NCBI GenBank assembly: GCA_015501605.1
Contig: JADNRZ010000032.1
Span: 124,001 to 188,000 of the forward strand
Direction of reading: 5' to 3'
DNA from: Panaeolus papilionaceus
Taxonomy: Eukaryota; Basidiomycota; Agaricomycetes; Agaricales
Length of the DNA stretch: 64,000 bases
The position numbers and the translations under genes are program-made. A model generated the notes under the pieces. It saw only the letters and a program-made list of their open reading frames with translations. It was not told the origin of the DNA and did not search any database. Shown one piece after another: positions 34,574 through 47,996 of the stretch; the first letter of the stretch is position 1, and every line of letters begins with the position of its first letter.

Positions 34574-35588
34574 CACGACCCTTACCCAACCGAGCTCCCG
34601 CATAGTCACATCAATCTTCCTTCAGTAATGTAAAATGGCGTTTACTTATTCCCGATTTTTTTATTGTTTTCTACTGTAGATCTCGTTGCTGTTTAGACGT
34701 CGCAGAAAGCGGTGTTAATGGCATTTAAATATAGGCCGGACAAGAAAAGCTAAAATGCCTCATCAATCCGTTTTGGCAGCAGGTTTCATCAGCTGCCGTG
34801 ATTAAATTATTTCAAGATGACAAGGAGTGTTCTTAATCCCAGCCAATACGAGACAACCTTGAACACGCCCGAAGTTCTTTGTTCCTTGACGCTCTCGCCT
34901 CGATGACCTTCGGGCCCATTTGCTTCCACACGCAACCAGGGACCCAGGGAATCAACTTTGCTTTGCTCCTCAAAATCGAGGTAGTGCTCTTGTGGGTTCC
35001 GTCTCCCTGAATCCAATATGTATCACGCTAGGAGCTGCTCGATGCGCCCTGTGGCGAGCTTGAGTCCAAATTCATTTGGCTCGTAGTCATCTGACGACCG
35101 CGAAAAAAAGAGTCGTTGGTTATCATCTGTAGACTCTAGGAGTGCGAAATGAGATGTAGCTTCTCTGTTTCAAGCTGTCATGGTTCTTAGGAAGCTTGAC
35201 TGCGCTCAACGTCGAGTGTTACAGCAATGATCCGGCGAACACTGTGATTGGTGGCGGTAATGAAATCCTGTTTCATCATAACATCCTAATACTAATCCAA
35301 ATCCACAGCCATCCAAGTATGCTCAATTCACGCTTCGAAAGCCTTTACATCCAGCCTCGATCCCATGTGCTGCGCTTCTTTTCAGGATTTGCTCAAGGGC
35401 TTCCCGATCTGGTTGACCAAACACCTCTTGTAGACTGTGCTCGACTGGACATAATTGCCCTGCAGCTCTGGGGTAAACGCTTCCTCGTCTATTCTCCTCC
35501 TTCGCAGTCGTTTCTCTTATTTTTGGAAGATTCAGCTCTGCTCGTCAATAAGAAACTCAACATTCACTAAAGCGTCACTGGGGTTTCG
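34574..35588. other. Spacer between the two DUF6534 genes
   Basis: A 124-codon frame at 35196-35570 starts with a non-ATG codon and shows no motif. No other gene is seen. Confidence 0.45.
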
Positions 35589-37539
35589 ATGCCTGAAGCC
35601 TTCGATTTGGACGGTACGTTGGGTGCTGCATTTCTCGGCACATTGGCAGCAGCAATGTAAGTAGTACGACCCTGATCATCATGGTTATAACACAAAGAAA
35701 ATCTGACGCCTCTACTGACACCTTCATGATAGCCTCTATGGGATCACAAGCGTACAAACCTTCATGTACTTTCATGATTACAAAGAGGACGGGAGAACCT
35801 TGAAGGGGATGGTGAGTCAATCAGCGTTGAATATAATGCACCATCGGAAATTGTTTTCTGATTGTGGTGTTTGGCAGGTTCTTATGTTATGGTGAGTTAT
35901 AATATCGATTGCTGCCCTGAATTCATGTTTAACCTTCTTGTGATGCCAGGATCCTCGATACCATTCATCTTGGGTTTACAACGCACGGCTTGTATCACTA
36001 CCTGGTCACCAACTTTGGCAACTACGGCGTGCTGATTGGGCCTACCTGGTTCGTAAACCTTTCGTTAAGCTGTATCACTCGTCCACATTCACCACGATGC
36101 GTCGACAGGACCATTTTGGTAAGCTCACCTCGTAGAACATAGTGTCGAACTACTAACGGTGGTCGAAACACAGTCGCAGGTTTATATCACTGTAAGCAAT
36201 GTTTTTAAAAACTCTCGGCCTGTAGGAATGCTGAAATTTATTGTCCAGAATATTAGTACTATCACGGTCCGCTGGTTCGTCTGCTCTTTCCTCCCTGATA
36301 CACACTCCCTGATTGATTTCTGTAGGTTCTTTGCGCGAAGGGTGTCAGTCTGTACGTTTTGATCGCAGATTAAAGTACCACTTTAGGTTGACACTAATGT
36401 TTCCTTAGTATGCGGGCGACGATACGCGTTGGGGATGATTTTACCTGGAATAATTGTGTGCTGTTCTACTTGATGGGACCAGCGATTGGCTAATAAGGCT
36501 GACTTTTGATTCTTAGATATTGCTCTCCCTCGTTGTTTTCGGTGCGTCCTTGTCTTGATCTATTATTTATAGTATACCTTATTGCATCGCCTTGTACAGC
36601 GAATGGATGCGGTGAGGCAATTTTGATTTGATGACGAGCGTATTCTGACATCAGGCTCAAAACAGGCTTCGCTTCACGAGCGTAAGATAAAGAAGTGTTT
36701 CCCAACGTCGTGCCTACCAGACTTCTAACTTTTGAAATTCATAGATTCGTCCTGAAGACCTATGAAAAGATGAACGAGGCAGCTGTAAGATATGTGGAGT
36801 CAAGAAATTAATGCTACACTAACATGATATCGATCAGGCCATGCTCTATGTCAGCTTCGGGGCCGCCGTCGTGGCCGACGCAATCATTGCGTCGTCTTTG
36901 TGTACATTGCTTCTGAAAAGCAAAACCGGTTTCAAAAGGTATTTTTATAAAATCTCGTCATTGTTGATGTCCTGATAAAAGCTATCCTTAGCACGGACTC
37001 TATCGTGACCAAGTTAATGGCATTTAGCATCAATACAGGTATGAAATGCTGCCCTTCATGGAGAACATCCCGATCTAAAATATACATGTACAGGTCTACT
37101 GACGAGGTACGAATTCCCTTTGTTGTATCCTATGCGTCATCGAATGACGCATTGTTAGTCTGTGTGCTGTCGCATGCTTCGTGACGGTACGTACATCGTC
37201 AAATGCAATCATAGTCGCTCAAAGTGATTTCATTCATCGACCACCTCTAGTATGCCATCTGGCCTCAGAGATTCATCTTCATGGGTGTCTACTTCGCCCT
37301 CAGCAAACGTGAGTCGATACCCCCGTTTACTCATAGATTAAGCATGTTAATCTACCCATGCAGTCTACATCAATGCCACTCTAGCTTCGTTAAATGCTCG
37401 AAGCTCACTCCGCTCCATGAGCTACGGCAACTCTACGGGACCCCCACTCTCTGCGCCGATTGCATTCCCAATGAAGGGCGTATCCTCGAGCTCTTCTGAT
37501 ACCAGATCAACGTCAGGAGAGATAAGGGATACAGCATAA
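35589..37539 (+). CDS. DUF6534-type multi-pass membrane protein, copy 2
   Basis: Nineteen exons join in frame to 300 residues. Sixteen of the exon lengths equal those of copy 1 exactly (79, 14, 99, 10, 18, 26, 26, 25, 12, 16, 40, 101, 47, 13, 28 and 58 nt). Only the first, ninth and last differ. The signature is DGTLGAAFLGTLAAA, LYGITSVQTFMYF, WILDTIHLGFTTHGLYHY, FVLKTYEKMNEAA, SKTGFKSTDSIVTKLMAF, CAVACFVTYAIWPQRF and YINATLASLN. It should be a seven-helix membrane protein of unknown function. The tail (SSSSDTRSTSGEIRDTA) is Ser/Thr-rich. Confidence 0.87.
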
Positions 37540-37860
37540 AATCACAATCACGACGTCTAGTTCCAAATAGTTGAGAACTTCGTTTTATTACCACTATTTC
37601 TTGGATAGGCTCCCATGAGCTCATTTAGTTCCTCGATATTTCGTTCCTTTTTCGACCACTATATTTCTTGTATACCCTACTTCACAAATTCAAACGTCAT
37701 ATTTAATGCTGAGTCCAGTTCACATCTTCCTTCTCAATCCACTCCCGTCTACATTATACAGTTGATGCACCACAGGTCGCTGGGGCTCCTGCCTGTGTTG
37801 AAACTGCTGGAGCCTGGCTTGGAATAGCTGCCGCAACAGGACGTGCACTAAACCGATTCA
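37540..37860. other. Intergenic, convergent 3' regions
   Basis: No gene or repeat is visible between these two convergent genes. Confidence 0.5.
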
Positions 37861-38622
37861 TCACCTATAAAGACCCCGCAGAGAGAAAACAACTGATAAA
37901 CTTTACTTACCTTGAAGCCTGGGACGCAATCGGGCTCTGAACCAGGGCGTTCAACTGCTCCCCATCGGGCACAGGGCCATTAGGGTTTGCGGGGCAAGAT
38001 CCAGCAGGACTGACAGGTGCTGACAACCCCAGAGGGATATTACCGGTCTGGTCACCGCTAAATTGAGTGAAGTCCGAACCAGCGAATTGGCAGTGGAACA
38101 GCCCGTTCAATTCTTGGTTTCTGGGGGCGGTTTGGCAGTATGGGACCTGTGCCTTGGATGGCTAACAATTTGAAAGCCGATATTAGACATTCATGTGAAG
38201 AGAACGATGGGGACGAGAACTCACGGAGTTGCGGGGTTGTTGAGCGAAGATTTGGGCCAACCTTATCATATCCGCGTTTCCGTTGAGCTTTTTTGCGAGG
38301 TCAATCATAGCGTCAGCTCCATTTTGTTGATCACAAGGCCCGGCGGCTTCAAGGAGACTGGTGAAGGCGGTTACCGCTACGTTGCTGCATTGGTCAATCG
38401 TCCCGCCTGCAGCTACCTGGAAACAAATAAGTGGATCAGGAAGCTATGTCAATTTCAACCGTTGATTATACGAACACAGGCATTCTGCCAAGGTTTAGTT
38501 GCGTCCGAGATAATCTGATCAATTCTGCGATTCAACGAGCTACTAATTGGGGCCGCTTGAATGAATGGCTCGACCATCAAGGTCCACGAAGCAAGAACGA
38601 GGGTGAAGCGACGATAGAACAT
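37861..38622 (-). CDS. Small secreted cysteine-containing protein
   Basis: Exons 38622-38476, 38416-38225 and 38161-37911, plus a 4 nt terminal exon at 37864-37861, give 197 residues. The last intron (37865-37910) falls inside the final codons; reading through it would give the same C-terminus. The N-terminus is a signal peptide (FTLVLASWTLMVEPFIQAAP). The mature protein has Cys pairs in DQCSN, GPCDQ, PYCQTAP, HCQFAG and GSCPAN. The block APRNQELNGLFHCQF recurs, as I recall, in hypothetical secreted proteins of basidiomycetes, but no function is known to me. Confidence 0.7.
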
Positions 38623-39006
38623 TGTAAGGGAAAAAAAAAGGAGGACTAGCTCCACAATAGTGATTGAAAAAAGAAAAAAAAAAGGATTTACGGGGAACAC
38701 CTGGTTCAACAGGTCTGTCGCGACTGAAACTGAAGGGATATGAAAGGGACGACGGGATTTTATACCAAAAGTAAACTATATTTATACCATTTATTTTGAG
38801 ATATCTTTCGATGTCGATTTCTGTGGGACATATCGCGGTTGATCATGATGAAGACATCGCTTGGTTACCGTCCTTAGTAGATATAAAGCAGAAACTGCAA
38901 TCGTATGGAACAGAAAGAGTGATAATTATACAAAGAAGAAATACATGGTTCCAGAAAATTCATACTCATGGAGAAATAGTCATTATTGTAATAGTTGAGA
39001 GTAAAT
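38623..39006. other. Intergenic spacer
   Basis: Contains A-rich stretches (for example around 38630-38685); no gene is seen. Confidence 0.45.
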
Positions 39007-41371
39007 TTAAACTTTGTTCTCAGTGGATGCTGAGCGGGTAGACGGCTCGTGACGGTGCTCTGTTGGTGGAGGTCAGAACAGGTATGGTAACAATGCGATG
39101 AGACACGGACCTCTCTGTACACGATCAACATCGGCTTGACGTTGCTCAGCGGAAATAGCACCGAAAATAATATCCATCTCTTCTAAACTGCGACCTTTTG
39201 TCTCTGGGATGAGACTGCACGACAACGATCAGTATGACAAAAATAGATACAGATGATATAGACGAACAGAGAGAAGGTACCCATCCCAGCAATGTTGATG
39301 GTCGCGAACATCAGGAACATCTTGTATCCCAGTGCAGTTTTGATCTGAGGAGTAACCTTGCTGATCACGAAGTCTGGATTGAAAGTCAGTAAAAACTCCA
39401 AAAATAAAGCGAAGGATCAGCTCACTCCAGAGCCATTGTGACGCGCTTGCGAAGGCAAGACCATAGTGCCTGGTGCGGGTGGGGAAAATATCGGAGACAT
39501 AGACCCATGGAAGAGGACCTAAAGAATACGTCAACATGGAAACTTCCCTCAAGTGTATGGCATGCGTACCCCATCCCATTGAGTAGAACGTGACATAGAT
39601 GTAGAGCATGGCCCCCATGGCTTTAGATGCTGGAGGAGGATTTCCACCCGCAACGACTTGTGGTGGGTGTGTTTTCAGAATGGCGCCGACGATGAAGAAA
39701 AGGGTGCCCATGCCCATGGCAGAGATGAAGAGGGAAAGTTTTCTGCCAAGCGTCTCCACTCCGAAAAAGATGAATATGGATGTCGCTACGACTTTGACGA
39801 TACCTGTCGAGAAAATGAGCATTTAACTTGATGAAATAAAGGGCGACGAACCGTAGATTCCACTAGCAAGAAGTCCATTTTTGGTGCCTACATAACCAAT
39901 CTAACAAATGGAAAGGTCTGAGTATAGGACGGTGTGGGTGACTTTCAGAACATACGGATTCGAAGATTTGGGGTGCATAATAACTGGATATGGTTGATTA
40001 ATATGAATGACACACAGGGCGTTGTAACTCACTTCACAGAGTTTTGACCTGCCCATTGTTGAAGGAGGAAAATCGTAAAGGCGATGACGAATCGGATGAA
40101 ATTGCCTTTCCCGAAAAACGCCTCCTTTAGTCCCAAACCTTTACGTGACTCTCGTTCTTCCCTGATCGCTGCTTCAATCTCAGCCATTTCATTCAGCACT
40201 GCGGGTGATGTGACAGGCTCTCGTCGAAGATACGCGAGGTTTTGTAATGCTTCTTCGTTGCGTTCGACGGAAGCGAGGAAGCGAGGAGACTCCTGAGAAG
40301 GGTGTAAGCGCTTGAACGGCGTTGTAGCCTGTGACAACACGGTTTTTTACCTTGACAGTGAGCAAACCGAGGACCATGATACCAGCGGGCACCAGTTGAA
40401 GACCAAACGGAACACGCCAAATACTCACTCCTGAGAGGTGGAGACCGACTCCCACTGTGAAGCTATTAGAGACGTGTGCGCGCGAGATATTAAAATTGAC
40501 CCACAATTAATGAAGTAGGACAACATAACGCCTATAGCGACCTGTGTACATGGTAGCGTTAATACTGGAACCCAAAAAAACGCTAGTTCTCTCACCATGA
40601 TTTGAAACAGGCCCGTAATTCTCCCTCTAACTTCCTTTGGAGCACACTCTGAAACGTATGCTGGAGCGACAGCTGATATCCCACCGATTCCAATCCCCGA
40701 GATAACTCGCCCGCCATAGATCAGGTCCAAGCCCTTCTTTCCACCGCCAGCAACAGTTGTTAGAATCTGAAAAAATGTCAATTTTTTTGATATAATGCTA
40801 TCACCAAACCTCTGTACTCACAGCCCCAACGCAGAAAATGAGACTGAAGGTGAAAAGGGTGTATCTCCGACCGATTCGAGCTATGGTCAAATTAATATCA
40901 GTTAAATTAAACGAACATGATTCATTTGACTCGTACATGACATTGGTGCACTTCCTAATGCGCCGAAGAAGGCTCCAGCTTGCAGGACGGAGACAACATT
41001 GGAGGAAATGGTATCCGATTTGTGCTGATTTTTGACACCACTGGGATCGATGATTCCAAAAGCCTGACCGAAGTGCACGTTACCCACAACTCCACCGCTA
41101 GAAGCGTATATGTCAGTGGCAGGGCGGATTCCTAACTCTGTGGCTCGTACCCAACACCTCTATACGAAACGGAAGCGTTAGAAGTGCTCGTGACGAGAGG
41201 TGCGGGACGTACGTGTCATAACCAAACAATACAATTCCCCAATAAACAACGAACGCGAGCCCTAGAGGCGGAAGGATGGAGTTAGAGCGCAATGCAAGGA
41301 TAGAGACGAGTTGACGAACAGTAGACTCGGATATTCTTAAAAAGCGACGGTTGAATCTGTCCGTCCTTCAT
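39007..41371 (-). CDS. MFS sugar (hexose/quinate-type) transporter, copy 1
   Basis: Start and end were traced by splicing: MKDGQIQPSLF... then WLAFVVYWGIVLFGYDT, a 9 nt exon, and GGVVGNVHFG. The last exon ends EHRHEPSTRSASTENKV. Sugar-porter signatures are present in order: GRVISGIGIGG, PKEVRGRITGLFQ, EESPR-type RFLASVERNEEAL, QWAGQNS, VETLGRKLSLF, PWVYVSDIFPTRTRHYG and PETKGRSLEEMD. This is a 12-helix plasma-membrane importer of the major facilitator superfamily. The VISGIGIGGISAVAPAYVSE region resembles fungal quinate/hexose permeases; the substrate cannot be fixed from sequence. About a dozen short introns interrupt it and individual inner junctions were not all checked. Confidence 0.88.
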
Positions 41372-42083
41372 TGCTGTTCAGAGGCCGTGAGGGAAATGGG
41401 GTGAAGGAGAGCAACGGCAGAGGGGCGAGCCAGAACTGTAATATTTACCATAACATCTTACTTATAGAACTCGGAGCTTCTGGAAGTTAAAGTAAAATAA
41501 AACTCCATACACGAGTTTCGCATAGATCGGTAATGAGACGATATGGGGCATGTGAGGGATTGGGCGGTGGATGGGGTTAGAAAATTTGGAGCCGATTTGA
41601 TTCTAGGTCCGTTGGCGGGCCGCGGTGCTCCGGCTCGTACTTTGTCGTTTCTTTCCGTTGAACCCCGTTTATTTTGAAAAGAGTTGTGTGAAGATGAAGC
41701 AGAAAGAAATAAGAGCTCTGTTGACGAATGACGGAGCGGAAATGTGCAAGCAGGGTCAAGCTAAGACGACCCTGCAGGAAAACAAGCGATGATAAAACCG
41801 AGCCGAAATTCTGAGTAGGTAAATCGAGATGGGGAAACGTACATGCCGATGAAATGTTCACAAGTAACTGCCTCCGCACTGATGTCAATGTCAGAATTAT
41901 GGACTTGATTGATTCAATCTATAAATACATCGAATGTGTCAACATATACCACAAGGAAGGTGCTCCGTTGAAGTAGGGGGGTGATAGCAGGTCATGGGAG
42001 CGATACGTATCTTGCGTTGATATTGTAAGAGTGGAATAGAAAGTGCGTAGGTAGAGTGAAAGCATTGCCTGAATCGTGGTTAC
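41372..42083. other. Spacer between the two sugar transporters
   Basis: The 103-codon minus-strand frame at 41577-41888 has no motif. No gene is supported. Confidence 0.45.
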
Positions 42084-44487
42084 TTATGCTTTCTCGCTTT
42101 GTGAGGACGTTGAATTGGCCATATCACGTTCGTGAATGGTATCTTTTGGGTCTTGGCCTATGAATATCAGAACACAGCATGGGATTAGCATCTTGTCTTT
42201 CCAGAAGGTCAGGCGGAATAACGTACCCTTCTGTTTATTAATGTTATGTTGACGTTCTTCCGCTGAGATGGCACCGAAAATAATATCCATATCCTCCAAA
42301 CTACGCCCCTTTGTCTCCGGGATAAGCCTAAAGAATTATACGCGCATTAGCACGCGAAAGTAGATACACGTAAACCACATACAAAGAGAAAAGACCCATT
42401 CCAATGATGTTTATCGTTCCGAATTGGAAGAAGATTTTGTACTTCAACTTGGTAATCATCATTGGCGTGACCTTGGACACGACGAAGTCTAAAATTTCGA
42501 TCATAAGAATAGAGCGATCGGTGTGAGAGAGGTTAGTACGTACTCCATAGCCATTGTGAAGAGCTGGCCAACGCAAGACCGTAATGACGTGTGCGCGTTG
42601 GGAAGATGTCAGAGACATACACCCAGGGGAGCGGACCTGATAGAACGGATAAATACACGGTCACACCTAGTAGGCAACCTTCCAAAACCAATACTCACCC
42701 CAGCCCATAGAATAGAAGCAGACATAAATATATAACATCGCGGCCATGGCCTTTGATGCTGGAGGAGGTGGAGGTGGAATATCGTTCGGGCCGACACTCG
42801 GAGGTGGATGCGTTTTGAGAATAGCACCAATGACGAAGAATAGACTACCCATTCCCATAGCAGAAATGAATAGCGACAATTTGCGACCCAAAGACTCGAC
42901 GAAACCAAAAATGAAAATGGCCGTTGCGACCACCTAGGATCAAATGTTAAAAAGGTAAATTACGTTTTCACATTCTGCACACCTTGATCACGCCGTAGAT
43001 TCCAGACGCAAGAAGAGAGTTCTTGGGACCGATATACCCAATCTGTTAATACGTTCAGAATGGTAGCTCATCGTGGGATATTCTGATGCAACATACCGAC
43101 TTGAAGATCTGAGGGGCATAGTAGCTATAGATAAAAGTCAGAAAACGGGTTCTGTTGAAGGTTGCACGACATACCCAACGGAGTTCTGGCCGGCCCATTG
43201 CTGTAGAAGAAAGATGACAAAGGCGATGACGAAGCGGATGAAGTTTCCTTTGCCGAAGAAGGCTTCCTTCCATCCCAGTCCTGCACGAGCGACGCGCTCT
43301 TCTTCAATCGCTGCCTCAATCTCGGCAATTTCATGGAGGACAGACGGATCGTCTGGTGAGCGTCTCCTGAGATATGCGAGGTTACGAAGAGCCTCTTCCT
43401 TTCTGCCAACTGACGCCAGCCATCTGGGAGATTCCTATAGGGTTTCAGATTAAGACGTGGCACCTCATCCTTTTATCTTTGGAAGCAGAAGAGATAGCCG
43501 ACGCTTACCTTGACAGTAAAGAGACCCAGGAGCATTATTCCGGCTGGGACGAGTTGGAAGCCAAATGGGAGCATCCATACGTTCCGGTTATTGGCCATGT
43601 GAAGACCGACACCGACTGTAATTAGGATGTGCTCAGTACAGTGTGATGCATGACAGCAGGAAGAGACATACAATTGATGAAGTATGATATCATGACTCCT
43701 GTAGCGACCTGAGGTATAATTATGAGTCATTTTCGGTATTGAGGAGCCAGATGAAGCACTTACCATGATTTGGAACATACCAGTAATGCGCCCACGAACC
43801 TCTTTGGGGGCACACTCAGACACGTATGCAGGTGCGACAGCGGATACGCCACCGATTCCGAAGCCAGAAATCACTCTTCCAACATAAATGAGAATCAGAC
43901 CGCTTTTTGGTTCATTGGCTATTGTTGTTAAAACCTGAGTAGGTAGTCCTAGTTCAGTTCAGACGTTGAAGGAGAATCTAAGCAAGGGATTTACCGCTCC
44001 TACGCTGAAAACCCCAATATATGTGATTAGTGTCCATTTACGGCCGAGGCGCTCTGAGAAGAATATTAATATGAGATATCGATCGTGAAGTATGACAGAA
44101 ACTGACGAGATACTGGAGCGCTACTCAAGGCACCGAAGAAGGCACCACCTTGGAGCACAGATACCACATTGGAAGAAACTTCATCCGACTTCTTGACATC
44201 GACTTTTCCATTGGCGTCTACAAGCTCGAAATGACGAAGGAAAAATGGCTGAGAAACGACGCCACCAGCAATGCCACTGCAATCGGTCAGGGAGAAATCT
44301 CAGCAGGTCGTAATAGACACTACCCGGGGATAGATATAAACTCACGTATCATACCCAAACAGGAGAATGCCCCAGTAGACGACAAAAGCGAGCCCTAAGG
44401 AGCAGTTAGTCACTGAATTGGTACTATTATTGGTTGGTACACACAGTAGGCCCGAATGTTTTCAAACCTGCTTTGAGGAGGACTCAT
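42084..44487 (-). CDS. MFS sugar (hexose/quinate-type) transporter, copy 2
   Basis: The gene begins MSPPQSRFENIRAY, joined across an intron to WLAFVVYWGILLFGYDT, and ends with KDTIHERDMANSTSSQSEKA. The same sugar-porter signatures as in the neighbouring copy appear: ISGFGIGGVSAVAPAYVSE, PKEVRGRITGMFQ, QWAGQNSVG, VESLGRKLSLF, PETKGRSLEDMD. Intron positions near both ends match copy 1, so the two arose by tandem duplication. The C-terminal tails and the first 15 residues have diverged, which may affect trafficking or turnover. It should be a plasma-membrane sugar or quinate importer. Confidence 0.88.
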
Positions 44488-45645
44488 AGCGACCGCCGGT
44501 GTGGAGTGGGGGGCTAAAAAAAGCAAGAAGTGGGGTGAAACCTGATCTATGTTAAGTTGACTGCTTTTAAAAGTCGAGAAGATGGGTGGTATACAGTTTC
44601 CATTGTTTAGATTTCGAGCGGACCGCAAGACGGACCGCTCCAAAGCAAAACCCTGGGTGTAAATGGAACACTATTGAAAGAGAATGAGTTTGACATTGTC
44701 TTGATGTCTATCGTTCTGTATTCGCCAAGGTGGATGATTTTTGGGAGCGTGACCTGTGTACAGTAGAAGAATTGAATCAGCTGTACATGTCGCGAGATTT
44801 AACCGGGCGGTGAGCTGGCCGATCGCGTCTATGAACGGTGTTGACAACCGTCCCTCACAAACAGCACATTTTGGCGGAACTTGTATTGTGAAGTTGAATC
44901 AAGTCTAGATTTAATGGAGATAAATGGGAAACTGATGACCGTTACTTACTTGATGGTTTGGGAAAAGTAATTTAGTTCTGCAATGGAGTGCTGGAACGGG
45001 AACTTGTATGACCATGTGTTTGAAAAGTGGAGAAGAGCTTCTTTCGCGGATACAATTTAGACAATCTCTGCTTGTGAGCTAATAGCCAAGGAACTATCAC
45101 AGTTTGGAATGGAACAGTTAAAAATATTTCGCAACAGAGATTGGAAAAGACGATGGGCGACCTGCAGCAATCAGACTGATTAAATACATACTGTGTAAAA
45201 GTATCAATATACGCATGAATCTTACACAAAACGGGATACTTGCTTGTAATCTGTTTTTTTTTTTTTGGCGAACGCGTTCAAGCTTAAACTTAAAAATTTT
45301 AGCTTCAGAGCTCAGCACGACCCGACGTCGTACAGCACCAGATGTCCACCATAACGCCCCGGACCGGGATGTCGCCTTGATGGAGGCCCGCTGGTGTTGA
45401 AGCGGCAAAATCATGGTGTTCTAGTGTCCAGACACAGGTTGAAGTGAAACTAACAGCAATGGTCATTGATCATAGTTGAGATTGAGGTTCAGGTACAAAC
45501 ATTTGTGTCCTTGCCGCCTCCCCGTCGTTAGCGGGGTTGAAAAGAGTCTCTCACGGAGACACGTGACTCACTAGATGAAGGATGCCCAATGACTCAGAGT
45601 CATTCTTAGATCGACGTTATTGAAGGAAGCTAGTCAATATAACAG
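44488..45645. other. Intergenic stretch without a supported gene
   Basis: Contains a run of 13 T at 45254-45266. Short ORFs here lack motifs. Confidence 0.45.
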
Positions 45646-46320
45646 CTATAAAACGCTGGAGCAAGGAGACCTTGGGTCTACGCAGTACCATGGAACATAA
45701 CAAAGAATTGGATAGAACCAAATTAACGGCTTTGGCCCGTTTGGCTTTCGAAGAAGTCGCGCGCACCCCACCGCAATATTCGACGATCGAGTCAAGAACG
45801 GGTGATGAAATTGGAGCAGAGAAAAGTAAATTATTGAAGCCATTGACTCCCTAAAATATACTGCCTCCTGTCCTGGTTGTCTCCGAATTGGGCGGTCTAC
45901 ATGCTGAGACTTGTTGACAACAGGGATGAGAACGGCTGCATGATAGTACATCCTTCCAACCCACGATGAGGAATGTGAAATAAATGTTGGATCCGCGCAT
46001 CAAAAACAAGCGAGAGGAATTGTGTAATTAGTATGAATTTGCCTTCTTCTGTCAATTCTAGGTGCTGAAAACATGTCGAATGCCATAGGGAATTGATCAT
46101 TTCGCATCAGCTGAACGGCCCGGGCAGGGTCCAGATATCCTTCACGAAGCCTTTCGCAATTGACAATGCTGTCAAAAAATATGCTGCCATATCGCAAGGT
46201 AGCAATGCTGGTTTTGAGAGCTAAAAAAATGTTGTTGGCTCTGAGGAAAGTTGAAATATATATACCAAGCTTGTTCTCGACTCAGAGGGACCTGTGGTGT
46301 TTCCAAGGTTGTGCCTGTAA
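45646..46320 (-). pseudogene. Decayed copy of the secreted-protein family at 47037
   Basis: Fragments in different minus-strand frames match consecutive parts of the intact gene at 47037. A segment near 46200-46245 (LALKTSIATLRYGS, after a shifted frame with a TAG) matches FPALKNNFADMRVAT. PMAFDMFSAPRIDRRR matches IMTFDFFLHQGVKEERK. IRRQPGQEAVYF matches LRRRPGQEEVNGG. RLLRKPNGPKPLIWF and the following YVPWYCVD match RLLQEPNGPKALVY and YVLGFCVD. The 5' part with the signal peptide is missing and there is at least one frameshift. Confidence 0.7.
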
Positions 46321-47036
46321 GTGCCAATTGCCACATTGATTTCATCTATCCTTGTTTTTACTTGTGAATGTTTGTCAAAGACTCAAGAGTCAATGAACTC
46401 GTGCTTTGGGTCAGCCAGATGGTGGCGGAGCACCCAGTCATTGGATGCGCAATGCCATCTCTCTAGAGCGGCTTTCGATCTCCAGGTCAAGTGTCAATAT
46501 AATCGATTGAATGACTATTACCGTTAGAATTTGGGATATAGGTGGAATTCATGAGCATCCGATTGACACTGACCCGCAATCACGCAAATTCCTTCCAAGG
46601 GTCATAGTGATGTCCTGCAACGGATGAGTAGGAGGGCATTGAAACGCAATGTCTACACAATTACCACATTTTAATTACATCAGCCTATCTATAATTATAC
46701 ATTGAACTTCTGATACTTACAATTAGATCCTGGCGTTCAGCGTCTAATTTATTCCCGAACTCTATACAAGTAGAACAGAATTACGGAATGATTCGGTCAT
46801 ACTGTAGCTGTAGACGGTAGACCCTTTTTATCTTAGTGTGCATCCCCAGAGCTCCATAGGTATGTCGGTATGTCGAGACGGGTGTCCTCTCTTTATGAGC
46901 CAGAGGCGACGCTGAAGAGGTATGGATTCAGATGGCGTTTCGTAGTCATGCCCAGAGTGGTAATTACGATGATAGAACTGGAACCAACTTGTTATTGTAT
47001 AAGAGTACATACAGAAAATACCCAAAACACAACAGA
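46321..47036. other. Intergenic stretch without a supported gene
   Basis: May hold further decayed 5' parts of the pseudogene; nothing recognisable remains. Confidence 0.4.
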
Positions 47037-47996
47037 CTAGGGGGAATGTGGCACAACATATTGCGTTGGTGGTGTTCTGCCGTTGTGGTCTACACAGAAT
47101 CCAAGCACGTAGTAGAGGTCTGGATTGTAAACCAGAGCTTTCGGTCCGTTAGGCTCTTGGAGGAGCCGTGAATACCCCACGAGCCAATCTAAGTGGCGAA
47201 ATTGCGCATTGAATACATATGACAGACGCCCGGATGCGACTAACTCACCACCGTTAACTTCCTCCTGTCCTGGTCGTCTCCGCAGATCTTTGGGATTGAA
47301 CACGGGGGTTACATCACTCCAATTAGCTTTGCCAGTTGTGGTGATAGTAAACAAGGAAGCGTGTTTTCGAAAGAGGGTGATAAAGATCTCACGCAGAAGC
47401 ATTCCCAGTTTGCGTTCTTCCTTGACCCCTTGATGCAAGAAAAAGTCGAAGGTCATGATGATTTTACCATTTTCCCGTGCCTGTACTGGCTCCTGATGTT
47501 CCGGGGGGAGTGAATCCGGCTTTACAATATCATCGATGATGACAGTGGCAACGCGCATGTCCGCGAAATTGTTTTTGAGAGCTGGGAAGACTACTTGTTG
47601 GTTCTGGGGAAACTTGAAGTATTTTCCAAGCGAGTTCTCGAGCGACGTGTATGCGTCCGATCTGGTGTTTGCGGTGTTCTGGCTGAAGATGTCTATGGCC
47701 CCACTCATTTTCTCCAGCCTAACGTTTACTGACATTAAATTGTTAGCTATATAGACAAGACAAGACAATGGAAACAAACGCTTGTGCGCCAATTCAGCGA
47801 GATGTCGCTCTATCTTGGGATGAGCGATGTGATCCTTCTTGAGTCTCATCTCCAGTGGCTGGCTGAGATGGAACTTGACTGACCATACGCCTATTAACTA
47901 CTCATCAGTGTTACGAACAACGAAGGTAGACAGGCAGGTGAACCGACCATGGAAATATGAAAGCCCGAGAACAAGGGCGATGAAAAACTGATTCAT
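47037..47996 (-). CDS. Secreted protein of a locally expanded family, member 1
   Basis: Four exons (47996-47948, 47890-47780, 47728-47249, 47188-47037) with 51-60 nt introns give 263 residues. The first exon encodes a signal peptide (MNQFFIALVLGLSYFHG). The body follows the plan shared with the genes at 48508 and 50626: LENSLGKYF, then FPALKN, a beta-rich part, a helix MLLREIFITLFRK, and a terminal YYVLGFCVDHNG. Intron phases equal those of the other members. There is no catalytic motif I recognise and few cysteines. It is oriented away from the other two intact members. Confidence 0.7.
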
